Below, in pieces: positions 1-5,646 of a DNA stretch of 12,456 nucleotides. The position numbers and the translations under genes were made by a program. Location of the stretch: contig JBHIFE010000039.1 in NCBI GenBank assembly GCA_046760985.1, positions 1 to 12,456 of the forward strand, read 5' to 3'. The notes under the pieces were generated by a model, which did no database searches, was not told the DNA's origin, and saw nothing but the letters and a program-made list of their open reading frames with translations. The number at the start of each line of letters is the position of its first letter. Position 1 is the stretch's first letter. The DNA is from JBHIFE01 sp046760985 (GTDB taxonomy: Bacteria; Chloroflexota; Dehalococcoidia; Dehalococcoidales; RBG-16-60-22).

Positions 1-179
1 TATTGTGGGAAGAAATTGCTACGCAAAAAAACAGCAGTGAGGCTCCACGTCATGGCAGCGACTAGAAATAAGATAAAGAGTCTATGTCGCCGCTGCCAGG
101 GACGGCTGCTAATGGTAGTAATAAGCAGTGGGATATAAGCAATTACGGCAACTAAAGGAAATAAAGTGTAAATATTCAT
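1..179 (-). CDS. N-terminus of a polytopic membrane protein, possibly a sensor (partial)
   Basis: The reading frame starts at an ATG at 179 and runs off the left edge, leaving 59 complete codons. It begins MNIYTLFPLVAVIAYIPLL, one hydrophobic segment at about residues 5-20. A basic loop with SRPWQRRHR follows (about 25-33), then a second hydrophobic segment containing FILFLVAAMTWSL (about 35-50). This hairpin of two helices with a basic cytoplasmic loop and a Trp in helix 2 resembles the start of the 7TM sensor regions found ahead of histidine kinases, but the catalytic part is outside the window, so the assignment is tentative. A strong promoter lies directly upstream, and no Shine-Dalgarno sequence is visible before the ATG. 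The gene lies downstream of, and on the same strand as, the GH3 gene. Confidence 0.55.
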   Translation of the reverse strand, partial: MNIYTLFPLVAVIAYIPLLITTISSRPWQRRHRLFILFLVAAMTWSLTAVFLRSNFFPQ

Positions 180-180
180 A

Positions 181-203
181 TCTGAGGTAATTATTACCCC
201 AGA
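181..203. repeat. 23-bp near-perfect inverted repeat, candidate operator
   Basis: Arms TCTG-a-GGTAAT and ATTACC-c-CAGA are arranged around a single central T, with one mismatched pair (185/199). The repeat covers the -10 box of the promoter at 190-218 and ends one base before the ATG at 179. That is the position expected of a repressor site. As RNA it would be an AU-rich hairpin without a following U-tract, so it is not a good terminator. Confidence 0.5.
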
Positions 204-218
204 TAGGGAAGCTGTCAA
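190..218 (-). promoter_or_regulatory. Sigma70-type promoter for the left-edge membrane protein
   Basis: On the minus strand a perfect -35 TTGACA (213-218) is followed by 17 bases and then AATAAT (190-195), five of six matches to TATAAT. The expected transcription start is around 182-184, only a few bases before the ATG at 179, so the mRNA would be leaderless or nearly so. The promoter lies in the short gap after the GH3 stop codon, so the downstream gene does not depend on GH3 transcription. Confidence 0.7.
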
Positions 219-261
219 GCAAAACTAAAGTAAGTTGACCAAAGAGGGGGAGACTAAAGTA

Positions 262-1923
262 CTAGTGGACCGCCGCCCCAGTTTCAGCCCCGGCTTCAAC
301 TTTAACCACCTCTTCTGGCTTGGCTAGCAGCAGAGAAAGCACTTTATCTGAAGGGTTAATGTGAGGTGGTTTTAGATGGGCTAAATCAGCCCCCTCAGCT
401 TGCCTCTGAGCAGTGTAATTGGCAAAAGCACCACTGGGTAGCAAATTTACCTCTACTCTGAAATCAATCATGGCGGCAAAATCGTCACGAATCAGGGACT
501 TGGTATCTTTATCATTGTCTGACTTGATAATCTGTTCGCGGACTGCTGCCGCTATATCGGCTTTACTACCTTGGTAGCCATCTTTAAGCTCAATAAAGAT
601 ACTCAACACCGGTTCTCCAGCCTTTTTGTATGCCGTCCAATCCTCGTAAGCAACGCCAGTATTCTCTATTGCCTGCCAGATTGTCTTTTCCGTCAGCCGA
701 ATAAAAACAAAATCAAGAAGGTCATCAGCTCGTCTCTCAAAAACCATCTGTGGAATATCAATGCCCAGCTTCTCATTTCGTAGTGAAGTTATCCTTATCA
801 TGTCCCCCGGTCGGTATCTGACCAGAGCACCACCGTGAAAATTAGTGATAGCTATCTCATAATTCTCCCCAGTTTTTACCTCGTCAAGTAAAACCGTCTT
901 GGGTTGATAGCTTGGGTCTAATCGCCACTTAAAATGCTCTTCTTCCGGTATAAACTCCAGGAAGTTAAGACTGGGGATGAAGGTCATACCCTCATAGTCC
1001 CAGGTCTGGGTAGCGATGATACCACCTTCAGTGCCGGTGTAAGTATCCAGCGGATACCTTCCCCAAAGCCTCTTTATTTTCTCCCGATAAACCCCGCTAT
1101 CCAGACCACCGCTCATAATTCCTTTTATTGACCAAAGGTCTCTGGGCAGCATCGTTCGCTTGGCTAACTTGCTCTTTGCCAGTCCCTTCATCAACCGAAC
1201 CAGTGCTTTCGGCTGGGAGAGGAGGGGGCGAATATCTACTTTATCTGAGGACTGGCTGAATTTGTTGCCAACCACCACCAGAACCATAGACAGCCCAAAG
1301 AAGTAATCCAGCCCCTGGGACAGGGCTTGTTGAAAACCGAGTCTTACCCTTTCTTCAAAAGACAAGCCCTCAGCTTGTTCCAAAGGGGGTAAATAATCAG
1401 AGGGAGTCTGTTGCTCTAACATACTAGCCATGGCGCCGGTCATATAGGGTCTGGGGGCTACGGTATAGACAATTTTGGGATGCTCAAGAAGTTGAGAGGT
1501 ATCACCCCATCCTTTACAGCTAGACAGAATGCCCACGCCATACATTACGGTGCTCAATTCCTGAGAAAAGGCATGTGTCCATGGTACCCATTTACAGGGG
1601 TATTCACCAGATCTCCCTGAGGTATGTACCCAAAAAGCCGGCTCCGCCGGCAGGGGGGCTTCTCTCTTTTCTATAAGCTCAGGACAATAATCAGCGTAGG
1701 TAGTTAGCGGCACCTGTTCCCGGAATTCCTCTATGGTCTCCGGTCTTGCCCGGCGCATAATCTTTCTGCCCAGCGCACACCGATTCAACAATTCTATTTG
1801 TTCCAATAGTAACCGTTTCTGGGTAGCCATGAATTGCTCTAAGCTAAGGCTGAGAAAGCCGCAGCACATCTGCCATAATTCTTCGTTCCTGCCCTGCCGC
1901 AAGAGCTCAACTGCTTTGGGCAT
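262..1923 (-). CDS. GH3-family acyl-acid amido synthetase (adenylate-forming)
   Basis: A 553-residue protein of the GH3 family (plant auxin-responsive GH3 and bacterial relatives such as PBS3/BrtB-like enzymes). These adenylate a carboxylic acid with ATP and join it to an amino acid or amine. Visible motifs: VPLTTYADY near 71-79; the nucleotide-binding segment WVHTSGRSGE at 98-107; YTGTEGG at 295-301; RYRPGD with the ribose-binding Asp at 374; and the hinge region FERRADDLLDF at about 396-405, before the C-terminal domain. Length fits the family. The ATG at 1923 follows a GGGGTGA Shine-Dalgarno sequence. There is no signal peptide, so it is cytosolic. It diverges from the HTH-fabF operon, which suggests work on an acyl substrate, but the substrate cannot be read from sequence. 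Start-proximal palindromes may regulate it. Confidence 0.85.
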   Translation of the reverse strand: MPKAVELLRQGRNEELWQMCCGFLSLSLEQFMATQKRLLLEQIELLNRCALGRKIMRRARPETIEEFREQVPLTTYADYCPELIEKREAPLPAEPAFWVHTSGRSGEYPCKWVPWTHAFSQELSTVMYGVGILSSCKGWGDTSQLLEHPKIVYTVAPRPYMTGAMASMLEQQTPSDYLPPLEQAEGLSFEERVRLGFQQALSQGLDYFFGLSMVLVVVGNKFSQSSDKVDIRPLLSQPKALVRLMKGLAKSKLAKRTMLPRDLWSIKGIMSGGLDSGVYREKIKRLWGRYPLDTYTGTEGGIIATQTWDYEGMTFIPSLNFLEFIPEEEHFKWRLDPSYQPKTVLLDEVKTGENYEIAITNFHGGALVRYRPGDMIRITSLRNEKLGIDIPQMVFERRADDLLDFVFIRLTEKTIWQAIENTGVAYEDWTAYKKAGEPVLSIFIELKDGYQGSKADIAAAVREQIIKSDNDKDTKSLIRDDFAAMIDFRVEVNLLPSGAFANYTAQRQAEGADLAHLKPPHINPSDKVLSLLLAKPEEVVKVEAGAETGAAVH

Positions 1924-1945
1924 CCGTCACCCCCCAACCAACTTT

Positions 1946-1961
1946 TTTGCCAAATGGCAAA
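1946..1961. promoter_or_regulatory. Palindrome TTTGCCA-AA-TGGCAAA, candidate operator
   Basis: Perfect 7-bp arms around a 2-bp centre, 22 bp upstream of the GH3 start and inside its untranslated leader. The tight spacing fits a dimeric repressor site better than an RNA hairpin, since a 2-nt loop is not favourable. The binding protein is unknown. Confidence 0.4.
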
Positions 1962-2009
1962 TTCCAGTCACAGAAAAAGACTAGAATAGATTAGCTGGTT
2001 TGGGAAGTG

Positions 2010-2037
2010 ATTATGTTCTAGAAAATAGTTCTAGAAC
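2010..2037. promoter_or_regulatory. Tandem TTCTAGAA palindromes in the divergent GH3/HTH-fabF region
   Basis: TTCTAGAA at 2016-2023 and the perfect 10-bp palindrome GTTCTAGAAC at 2028-2037 have centres 13 bp apart. A minus-strand -10-like CATAAT (2010-2015) abuts them and could serve the GH3 gene. On the plus strand they sit just upstream of the candidate -35 at 2046. Further CTAGAA copies occur at 1981-1986 and 2073-2078. The arrangement suggests cooperative binding of a dimeric regulator. The HTH protein encoded at 2143 is an obvious but unproven candidate. Confidence 0.45.
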
Positions 2038-2045
2038 ACAAACTC

Positions 2046-2074
2046 TTCACACAAGGCAGTTAATAACCTATGCT
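2046..2074 (+). promoter_or_regulatory. Candidate promoter for the HTH-fabF operon
   Basis: TTCACA (2046-2051, five of six to TTGACA) is followed by 17 bases and TATGCT (2069-2074, four of six to TATAAT). This predicts a start near 2081 and a leader of about 60 nt. On the opposite strand TTGACC (2092-2097) with TAGCAT (2070-2075) at 16-bp spacing overlaps the same bases and could drive GH3, giving face-to-face overlapping promoters. Both are only moderate matches. Confidence 0.35.
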
Positions 2075-2142
2075 AGAACTAACCAGACTATGGTCAACTA
2101 GATTGGAATATAAAAGGATTAAGCCAAGCTGTGAGGCATTAG

Positions 2143-2349
2143 ATGAAAGGTAACAACAACTTGCTCACCCCGGAACAGGTAGCCGGGATCCTCCAGGTTC
2201 ATATTCTAACCATATACAGCTATATTCGACAAGGTAAACTTGGCGCCGTACGTCTAGGACGGAACTACCGCATTATTCCTAGAGATCTTACCCGCTTTAT
2301 CGAATCCAACCGTGTCAAAAATCAAGGGAGGAATATTAGACGTGCCTAA
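2143..2349 (+). CDS. Small excisionase-like helix-turn-helix DNA-binding protein
   Basis: A 68-residue protein that is almost entirely one HTH_17/excisionase-family (MerR-like winged helix) domain. LLTPEQVAGIL (about 7-17) starts the recognition fold, IYSYIRQGKLGAVRLGRNYR (about 24-43) gives the turn, second helix and wing, and IIPRDLTRFIE closes it. The C-terminus is basic (residues 56-68, ending NIRRA). The ATG has GTGAGG a few bases upstream. Its stop codon lies 8 bp inside the fabF start, so the two are co-transcribed and probably translationally coupled. The family includes phage excisionases, but there is no integrase or att-like repeat here. A regulatory role on the adjacent palindromes is therefore more likely than recombination; this is inference. 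Confidence 0.8.
   Translation: MKGNNNLLTPEQVAGILQVHILTIYSYIRQGKLGAVRLGRNYRIIPRDLTRFIESNRVKNQGRNIRRA
2326..2333 (+). promoter_or_regulatory. Ribosome binding site that sets the fabF start
   Basis: GGGAGGAA ends 8 bases before the GTG at 2342. It lies downstream of the other in-frame GTG at 2312, so it supports 2342 rather than 2312 as the fabF start. Confidence 0.75.
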
Positions 2350-3592
2350 TAATCAGCGAAGAGTAGTAGTTACCGGCATGGGGGCGATTAGCCCTCTAGG
2401 TCTCACCGTTTCTGAACTGTGGCAAGCCCTCATCTCAGGAAAATCAGGGGTTGATTATATCAGCCAGTTTGACCCGGCACCTTTTGAGACTAAGTTCGCC
2501 GCTGAAGTGAAGGGATTTAACCTAGCAGTATATGTTAGCCGGAAGGAAGCCCACCGCATGGATAGGTTTACCCAGTTTGCTGTAGCGGCGAGCCTCCAGG
2601 CAGTGGAAGGGGCAAGGCTAACGATAGATAATAGCAACGCCGAGGAGACTGGTGTTATCATCGGCAATAGCGTCTGCGGTTTACTTGAGGTTGCTGAACA
2701 ATTAAAGATACTGAGTGAAGCCGGTCCGAGAAAGATAAGCCCGATTCTTGCCCCGACTATGACCGGTGACGCAGCGCCGGTACAGGTTTCCTTACTCTTG
2801 GGAGCCAAGGGACCAAATTACTCTCCATCCTCAGCGTGCTCCAGCAGCAGTGATAGCATTGGTCAAGCCTACGAGGCAATTCAGCATGGAGAGGCAAAGA
2901 TAATGATTGCCGGTGGCACTGAAGCACCGATAATGCCTATCTGCGTTGCCGCGTTCAACGCCGCCCACGCTCTGTCAACAAAGAATGACGAACCAACAAA
3001 AGCCTGCCGACCTTTTGATGCCAAACGTGATGGCTTCGTGTTAGGCGAGGGCGCCGCCATTATTATACTGGAGGAGCTTAGCTATGCTCTTGAGCGTGGT
3101 GCCCCGATCTTAGCTGAAATTATAGGCTACAGTGCCACCAGTGATGCCTTTCACATCACTCAGCCTTCACCCAATGGTGAGGGTGCCACCAAAGCAGTAG
3201 ACCTAGCCCTGAAGAGAGCCGGGATTAGCCCCAATGAAGTTGACTATATCAATGCCCACGGCAGTGCCACAGTACTTAATGACAAGACCGAAACCCACAC
3301 TATTAAAAGTGTATTTGGTGAATCTGCATACCGTATTCCGATATCAGCCAGCAAATCCATGACCGGACACCTTTTAGGCGCCGCCGGGGCTATTGAGGCT
3401 ATAACCTGTATTCTAGCCATAAATCACGGGATTATACCACCGACTATAAACCTCACTGACCCTGACCCTGAGTGCGACCTAGATTATGTGCCCAATAAGG
3501 CGCGCCCGGTTGAGGTAACCACGGCTATATCAAACTCTTTCGGCTTTGGCGGGCACAACTCAGTGCTTATTTTCCGTAGGTATTCCGAATGA
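2342..3592 (+). CDS. fabF: Beta-ketoacyl-ACP synthase II (FabF-type KAS)
   Basis: A 416-residue condensing enzyme that extends acyl-ACP with malonyl-ACP in type II fatty acid synthesis. From the GTG at 2342 the catalytic residues fall where expected: nucleophile Cys166 in PSSACSSSS, His306 in INAHGSAT, Lys338 and His343 in SASKSMTGHLLGAAGA, and the gating loop NSFGFGGHN near the C-terminus. These sit three residues beyond the E. coli FabF positions (C163, H303, K335, H340). Length matches the family. The active-site neighbourhood SACSSSSDSIG differs from the usual TACATGTNAIG, which may mean altered acyl specificity. The gene overlaps the upstream HTH gene by 8 bp. It is not next to acpP, fabD or fabG here, so it is either an extra KAS for a special pathway or a dispersed housekeeping copy. 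Confidence 0.9.
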   Translation: MPNNQRRVVVTGMGAISPLGLTVSELWQALISGKSGVDYISQFDPAPFETKFAAEVKGFNLAVYVSRKEAHRMDRFTQFAVAASLQAVEGARLTIDNSNAEETGVIIGNSVCGLLEVAEQLKILSEAGPRKISPILAPTMTGDAAPVQVSLLLGAKGPNYSPSSACSSSSDSIGQAYEAIQHGEAKIMIAGGTEAPIMPICVAAFNAAHALSTKNDEPTKACRPFDAKRDGFVLGEGAAIIILEELSYALERGAPILAEIIGYSATSDAFHITQPSPNGEGATKAVDLALKRAGISPNEVDYINAHGSATVLNDKTETHTIKSVFGESAYRIPISASKSMTGHLLGAAGAIEAITCILAINHGIIPPTINLTDPDPECDLDYVPNKARPVEVTTAISNSFGFGGHNSVLIFRRYSE

Positions 3593-3641
3593 TTGCCTTT
3601 TATCTCAGAGAATAGGTAAAGGCAAGTGAGGGAACCAGAGG

Positions 3642-3659
3642 ACTCAATTAGAGTTTTTT
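3642..3659 (+). terminator. Possible weak terminator after fabF
   Basis: ACTC-aatta-GAGT forms a 4-bp stem followed by T6 (3654-3659) on the plus strand. The stem is short, so this is weak. A second imperfect stem (GCCTTT at 3595-3600 with AAAGGC at 3618-3623) lies just upstream without a U-tract. The region separates the convergent fabF and RHH genes. Confidence 0.25.
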
Positions 3660-3977
3660 CGCTTTGTTACCGGAGCTACCCAGAGTTTTTAACTTCTGGC
3701 TCAGCTCTTCAAAAGTTTTATCCTGTGGCTGCTTGCCTAACTCCAGTCCGTAGCTGAGGAAAAAATCGAGGAAATTGCGTAGCAGTTCCTTCATCCCCTG
3801 AGCAAATTGGTGAAATTCTTCTTTAGTAATATAATCTTGATTTCTACCTTCTTCCGTTTCTTTCAACTGGCTATCAATAAGAAAGTTAATAAACTCCGAG
3901 CGGCTCATGTCACCACGATTTTCGTCCACTTTTTTAGCCACCTCGGCGTCAACGATTAACATTCTTTTCTCTGCCAC
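3648..3977 (-). CDS. Ribbon-helix-helix (CopG/Arc-like) DNA-binding protein
   Basis: A 109-residue protein. Residues about 5-40 read as an RHH fold: a beta strand RMLIVDAEV, helix 1 AKKVDENRGD, then MSRSEFINFLIDSQL, where the SRSEFI turn-helix is characteristic. The rest is a charged helical region (EEFHQFAQGMKELLRNFLDFFL, about 53-74) likely to oligomerise, and a lysine-rich tail. RHH proteins bind DNA as dimers and commonly autoregulate. The GTG at 3977 is chosen because GGGAGGA stands 7-8 bases upstream; the ATG five codons later lacks that spacing. No toxin gene lies beside it, so an antitoxin role is not supported. A terminator-like hairpin immediately precedes its RBS, so expression may require readthrough. 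The target is unknown. Confidence 0.7.
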   Translation of the reverse strand: MAEKRMLIVDAEVAKKVDENRGDMSRSEFINFLIDSQLKETEEGRNQDYITKEEFHQFAQGMKELLRNFLDFFLSYGLELGKQPQDKTFEELSQKLKTLGSSGNKAKKL

Positions 3978-3997
3978 GCTATATTCCTCCCATCTTT

Positions 3998-4036
3998 AAA
4001 AAAAATAACCTGAAGACCTGTTGCCCTCAGGTTATT
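3998..4036 (-). terminator. Intrinsic terminator or attenuator between winged-helix and RHH genes
   Basis: A perfect 10-bp stem (AATAACCTGA at 4004-4013 with TCAGGTTATT at 4027-4036, 13-nt loop) is followed on the minus strand by a run of T (down to about 3999). It lies 33 bp after the winged-helix gene stop codon and about 8 bp before the Shine-Dalgarno sequence of the RHH gene. There is no space for a promoter between hairpin and RBS, so it either attenuates readthrough into the RHH gene or a promoter lies within or before it. Confidence 0.75.
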
Positions 4037-4068
4037 CCAAACCGATACTTCTTAAATGGCTAACAGCA

Positions 4069-4341
4069 CTAGTTGTCATCCAGTCCAAGCATTTCCTTTA
4101 TACTGTTTATTAACCGGAGTAACTTCAAACCGCTATCCGTCACCTGATAGGTTACCGACGGATTACCCATCCTCACCTGGTCAATAAAGCCTTGGGACAT
4201 GAGATAACCCAGATACTTCTGTATCTGACTATAGCTCATATTGGCGCTGTACATAATCTCAGTCTTGCCGGCACCATTTTCGCCTACTTTAAGCATATCG
4301 GCGATTATCTCAATGTCAGAGCGCCGTCGATTTACCCTCAC
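4069..4341 (-). CDS. Winged-helix transcriptional regulator (archaeal ArnR1/COG3432-like)
   Basis: A 90-residue single-domain winged helix. It opens with RRRSDIEIIADMLKVGENG (helix 1), continues KTEIMYSANMSYSQIQKYLGYLMSQGFI (helices 2 and 3, with NMSYSQIQKYL as the recognition helix), and ends with the wing VTYQVTDSGLKLLRLI and an acidic tail. This pattern matches small regulators common in archaea (PF14947 type) and found in some Chloroflexota. The GTG start at 4341 is preceded by GGGAGGGG at 6-base spacing and by a near-consensus promoter. A self-complementary ACAATTGT overlaps the -10 and might be an autoregulatory site. The physiological signal is not evident. Confidence 0.75.
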   Translation of the reverse strand: MRVNRRRSDIEIIADMLKVGENGAGKTEIMYSANMSYSQIQKYLGYLMSQGFIDQVRMGNPSVTYQVTDSGLKLLRLINSIKEMLGLDDN

Positions 4342-4374
4342 TGCTGACCCCTCCCTTATTTATTGGGTAGGACA

Positions 4375-4403
4375 ATTGTACTAGTCATTGAGCAGTTTGT
4401 CAA
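4375..4403 (-). promoter_or_regulatory. Promoter for the winged-helix regulator
   Basis: Minus strand: TTGACA (4398-4403), 17 bases, TACAAT (4375-4380, five of six). Expected start near 4368, about 27 nt before the GTG. The palindrome ACAATTGT (4372-4379) overlaps the -10. Confidence 0.75.
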
Positions 4404-4464
4404 TAGCTGGCTAAGAAATTGCCTTGGATATTCAGAAACAAGCGTTACCAAAGATTATCTAGTG

Positions 4465-4504
4465 ACCTCACCCTGTGCCTTCCTTAATTAAAGGGAGGCG
4501 AGGT
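4465..4504. repeat. Imperfect hairpin between two divergent promoters
   Basis: GCCTTCCTT (4477-4485) and AAGGGAGGC (4491-4499) form a 9-bp stem with one G-U pair and loop AATTA. The flanking ACCTC (4465-4469) and GAGGT (4500-4504) extend it across a 7-nt bulge. It lies upstream of both the 4375-4403 and 4524-4552 promoters, so neither should transcribe it. It has no U-tract and its role is unknown. Confidence 0.5.
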
Positions 4505-4523
4505 TAGCTACTCAAGTCCTCCT

Positions 4524-4552
4524 TTGAGCGCTAGCTAGGGCTATGATATAAT
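4524..4552 (+). promoter_or_regulatory. Promoter for the prfA-prmC operon
   Basis: TTGAGC (4524-4529), 17 bases, then a perfect TATAAT (4547-4552), with TG one base upstream of the -10 (extended -10). Expected start near 4559, giving a leader of about 17 nt that contains the RBS. This is the best promoter in the window, as expected for a housekeeping gene. Confidence 0.8.
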
Positions 4553-4575
4553 AAAAAGATAAGGTAGGGTGAGTT

Positions 4576-5646
4576 ATGCTGGATCGATTAGAAAGAATAG
4601 AAAAGCGTTATCAGGAGCTAGACGAGCAGATGGCGGTACCAGAGATAGCCTCCGACCTGAAGCAATTGCAGGTCTTGGCTCAGGAGAAAGCCAGCATTGA
4701 GGACTTAGTGGCGAAGTATCGCGAATATAAAGCTACGGCAAAATCGCTGGAAGAAACAAGGGCAATGCTGGGTGACGACTTGGATGAAGAGATGACAGCT
4801 TTGGTCAAACAAGAGATAGAAAGCCTTGAATCACAACTAGACCAATTACTTCAGGAGCTCAAGGTCGCGCTCTTGCCCAAAGACCCTAATGATGAAAAAG
4901 ACATCATTATGGAAATCCGGGCTGGGGCTGGTGGTGATGAAGCTGGGCTGTTTGCTGCCGACCTGTTTCGTATGTACAGTCGTTATGCTCAAGCTAAAGG
5001 TTGGGGAATAGATATTATTAATCTTAATGAAAGCGGTATCGGCGGCTTTAAGGAAATCGTATTTGAAATAAAAGGTAAGGGTGCTTTCAGCCAGTTGAAG
5101 TATGAAAGCGGAGTTCATCGGGTACAGCGAGTGCCCACTACTGAATCCTCGGGGAGAATCCATACCTCAACAGCTACAGTAGCCGTTTTGCCTAAAGCAG
5201 AGGAGGTTGACATATCTATCAATCCTGATGACCTGAAAATTGACATCTTCCACAGTCGTGGTGCCGGAGGACAGAATGTAAATAAGGTAGCCACTGCTGT
5301 CCGTATCACCCACTTGCCTACTGGCATAGTAACCACCTGTCAAGATGAGCGCTCACAATTACAGAATAAGATAAAGGCGATGTCGGTATTGCGAACCCGA
5401 CTTCTGGATATGGAACGGCGCCAGCAGGAAGAAGAACTAACCAAAGAGCGGCGCTCCCAGGTAGGTACTGGCGACCGTGCGGAAAAGATAAGAACTTACA
5501 ATTTTCCTCAAGACCGTGTTTCCGACCACCGTATTGGCTTAACCCTCCATAACCTAACGCGAATTCTAGAAGGAGAGCTTGACCAACTTATTGATGCTCT
5601 AGCCACTAGTTACCGAGCAAAACAACTAGAGGAACAAGTAGCGTGA
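4576..5646 (+). CDS. prfA: Peptide chain release factor 1
   Basis: A 356-residue class I release factor that recognises UAA and UAG and triggers peptide release on the ribosome. The N-terminal helical domain (about 1-100) is followed by IRAGAGGDEAGLFAADLFRMY (114-134). The codon-recognition PxT tripeptide is PTT at 187-189 in RVPTTESSGRIHTS; RF2 would have SPF here. The catalytic GGQ is at 231-233 in SRGAGGQNVNKV, followed by QDERSQLQNK (256-265). Length matches the family (E. coli 360). The ATG is preceded by AGGGTGA. The gene overlaps prmC by 4 bp (GTGA), and PrmC methylates the GGQ glutamine (Q233). No recoding signal is visible. Confidence 0.97.
   Translation: MLDRLERIEKRYQELDEQMAVPEIASDLKQLQVLAQEKASIEDLVAKYREYKATAKSLEETRAMLGDDLDEEMTALVKQEIESLESQLDQLLQELKVALLPKDPNDEKDIIMEIRAGAGGDEAGLFAADLFRMYSRYAQAKGWGIDIINLNESGIGGFKEIVFEIKGKGAFSQLKYESGVHRVQRVPTTESSGRIHTSTATVAVLPKAEEVDISINPDDLKIDIFHSRGAGGQNVNKVATAVRITHLPTGIVTTCQDERSQLQNKIKAMSVLRTRLLDMERRQQEEELTKERRSQVGTGDRAEKIRTYNFPQDRVSDHRIGLTLHNLTRILEGELDQLIDALATSYRAKQLEEQVA

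Noticed and set aside
571..783. Plus-strand open frame antisense to the GH3 gene
   Set aside because: It lies wholly opposite conserved GH3 sequence, has no family-like motifs and lacks a convincing RBS. Other antisense frames, for example 2455-2808, 10093-10434 and 11652-11894, were dismissed for the same reason.
2028..2037. GTTCTAGAAC as a LexA (SOS) box
   Set aside because: Gram-positive-type LexA boxes have GAAC-N4-GTTC polarity; here the half-sites are inverted, and none of the neighbouring genes is an SOS gene.
2312..2341. GTG at 2312 as the fabF start (426 residues)
   Set aside because: It has no well-spaced RBS, and the strong GGGAGGAA lies after it, before the GTG at 2342. The 416-residue form also places the catalytic residues next to the E. 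coli numbering.
2143..2349. Excisionase of an integrated element
   Set aside because: No integrase, att-like direct repeats, tRNA target or phage genes occur nearby. The gene overlaps fabF, so a regulatory role is more plausible.
3595..3623. GCCTTT/AAAGGC stem as a fabF terminator
   Set aside because: Only 6 bp with a long AT-rich loop and no T-run on either side.
3648..3977. RHH protein as the antitoxin of a toxin-antitoxin pair
   Set aside because: The partner-sized neighbour (4069-4341) is a winged-helix DNA-binding protein, not a ParE/RelE- or PIN-like toxin, and a terminator separates them.
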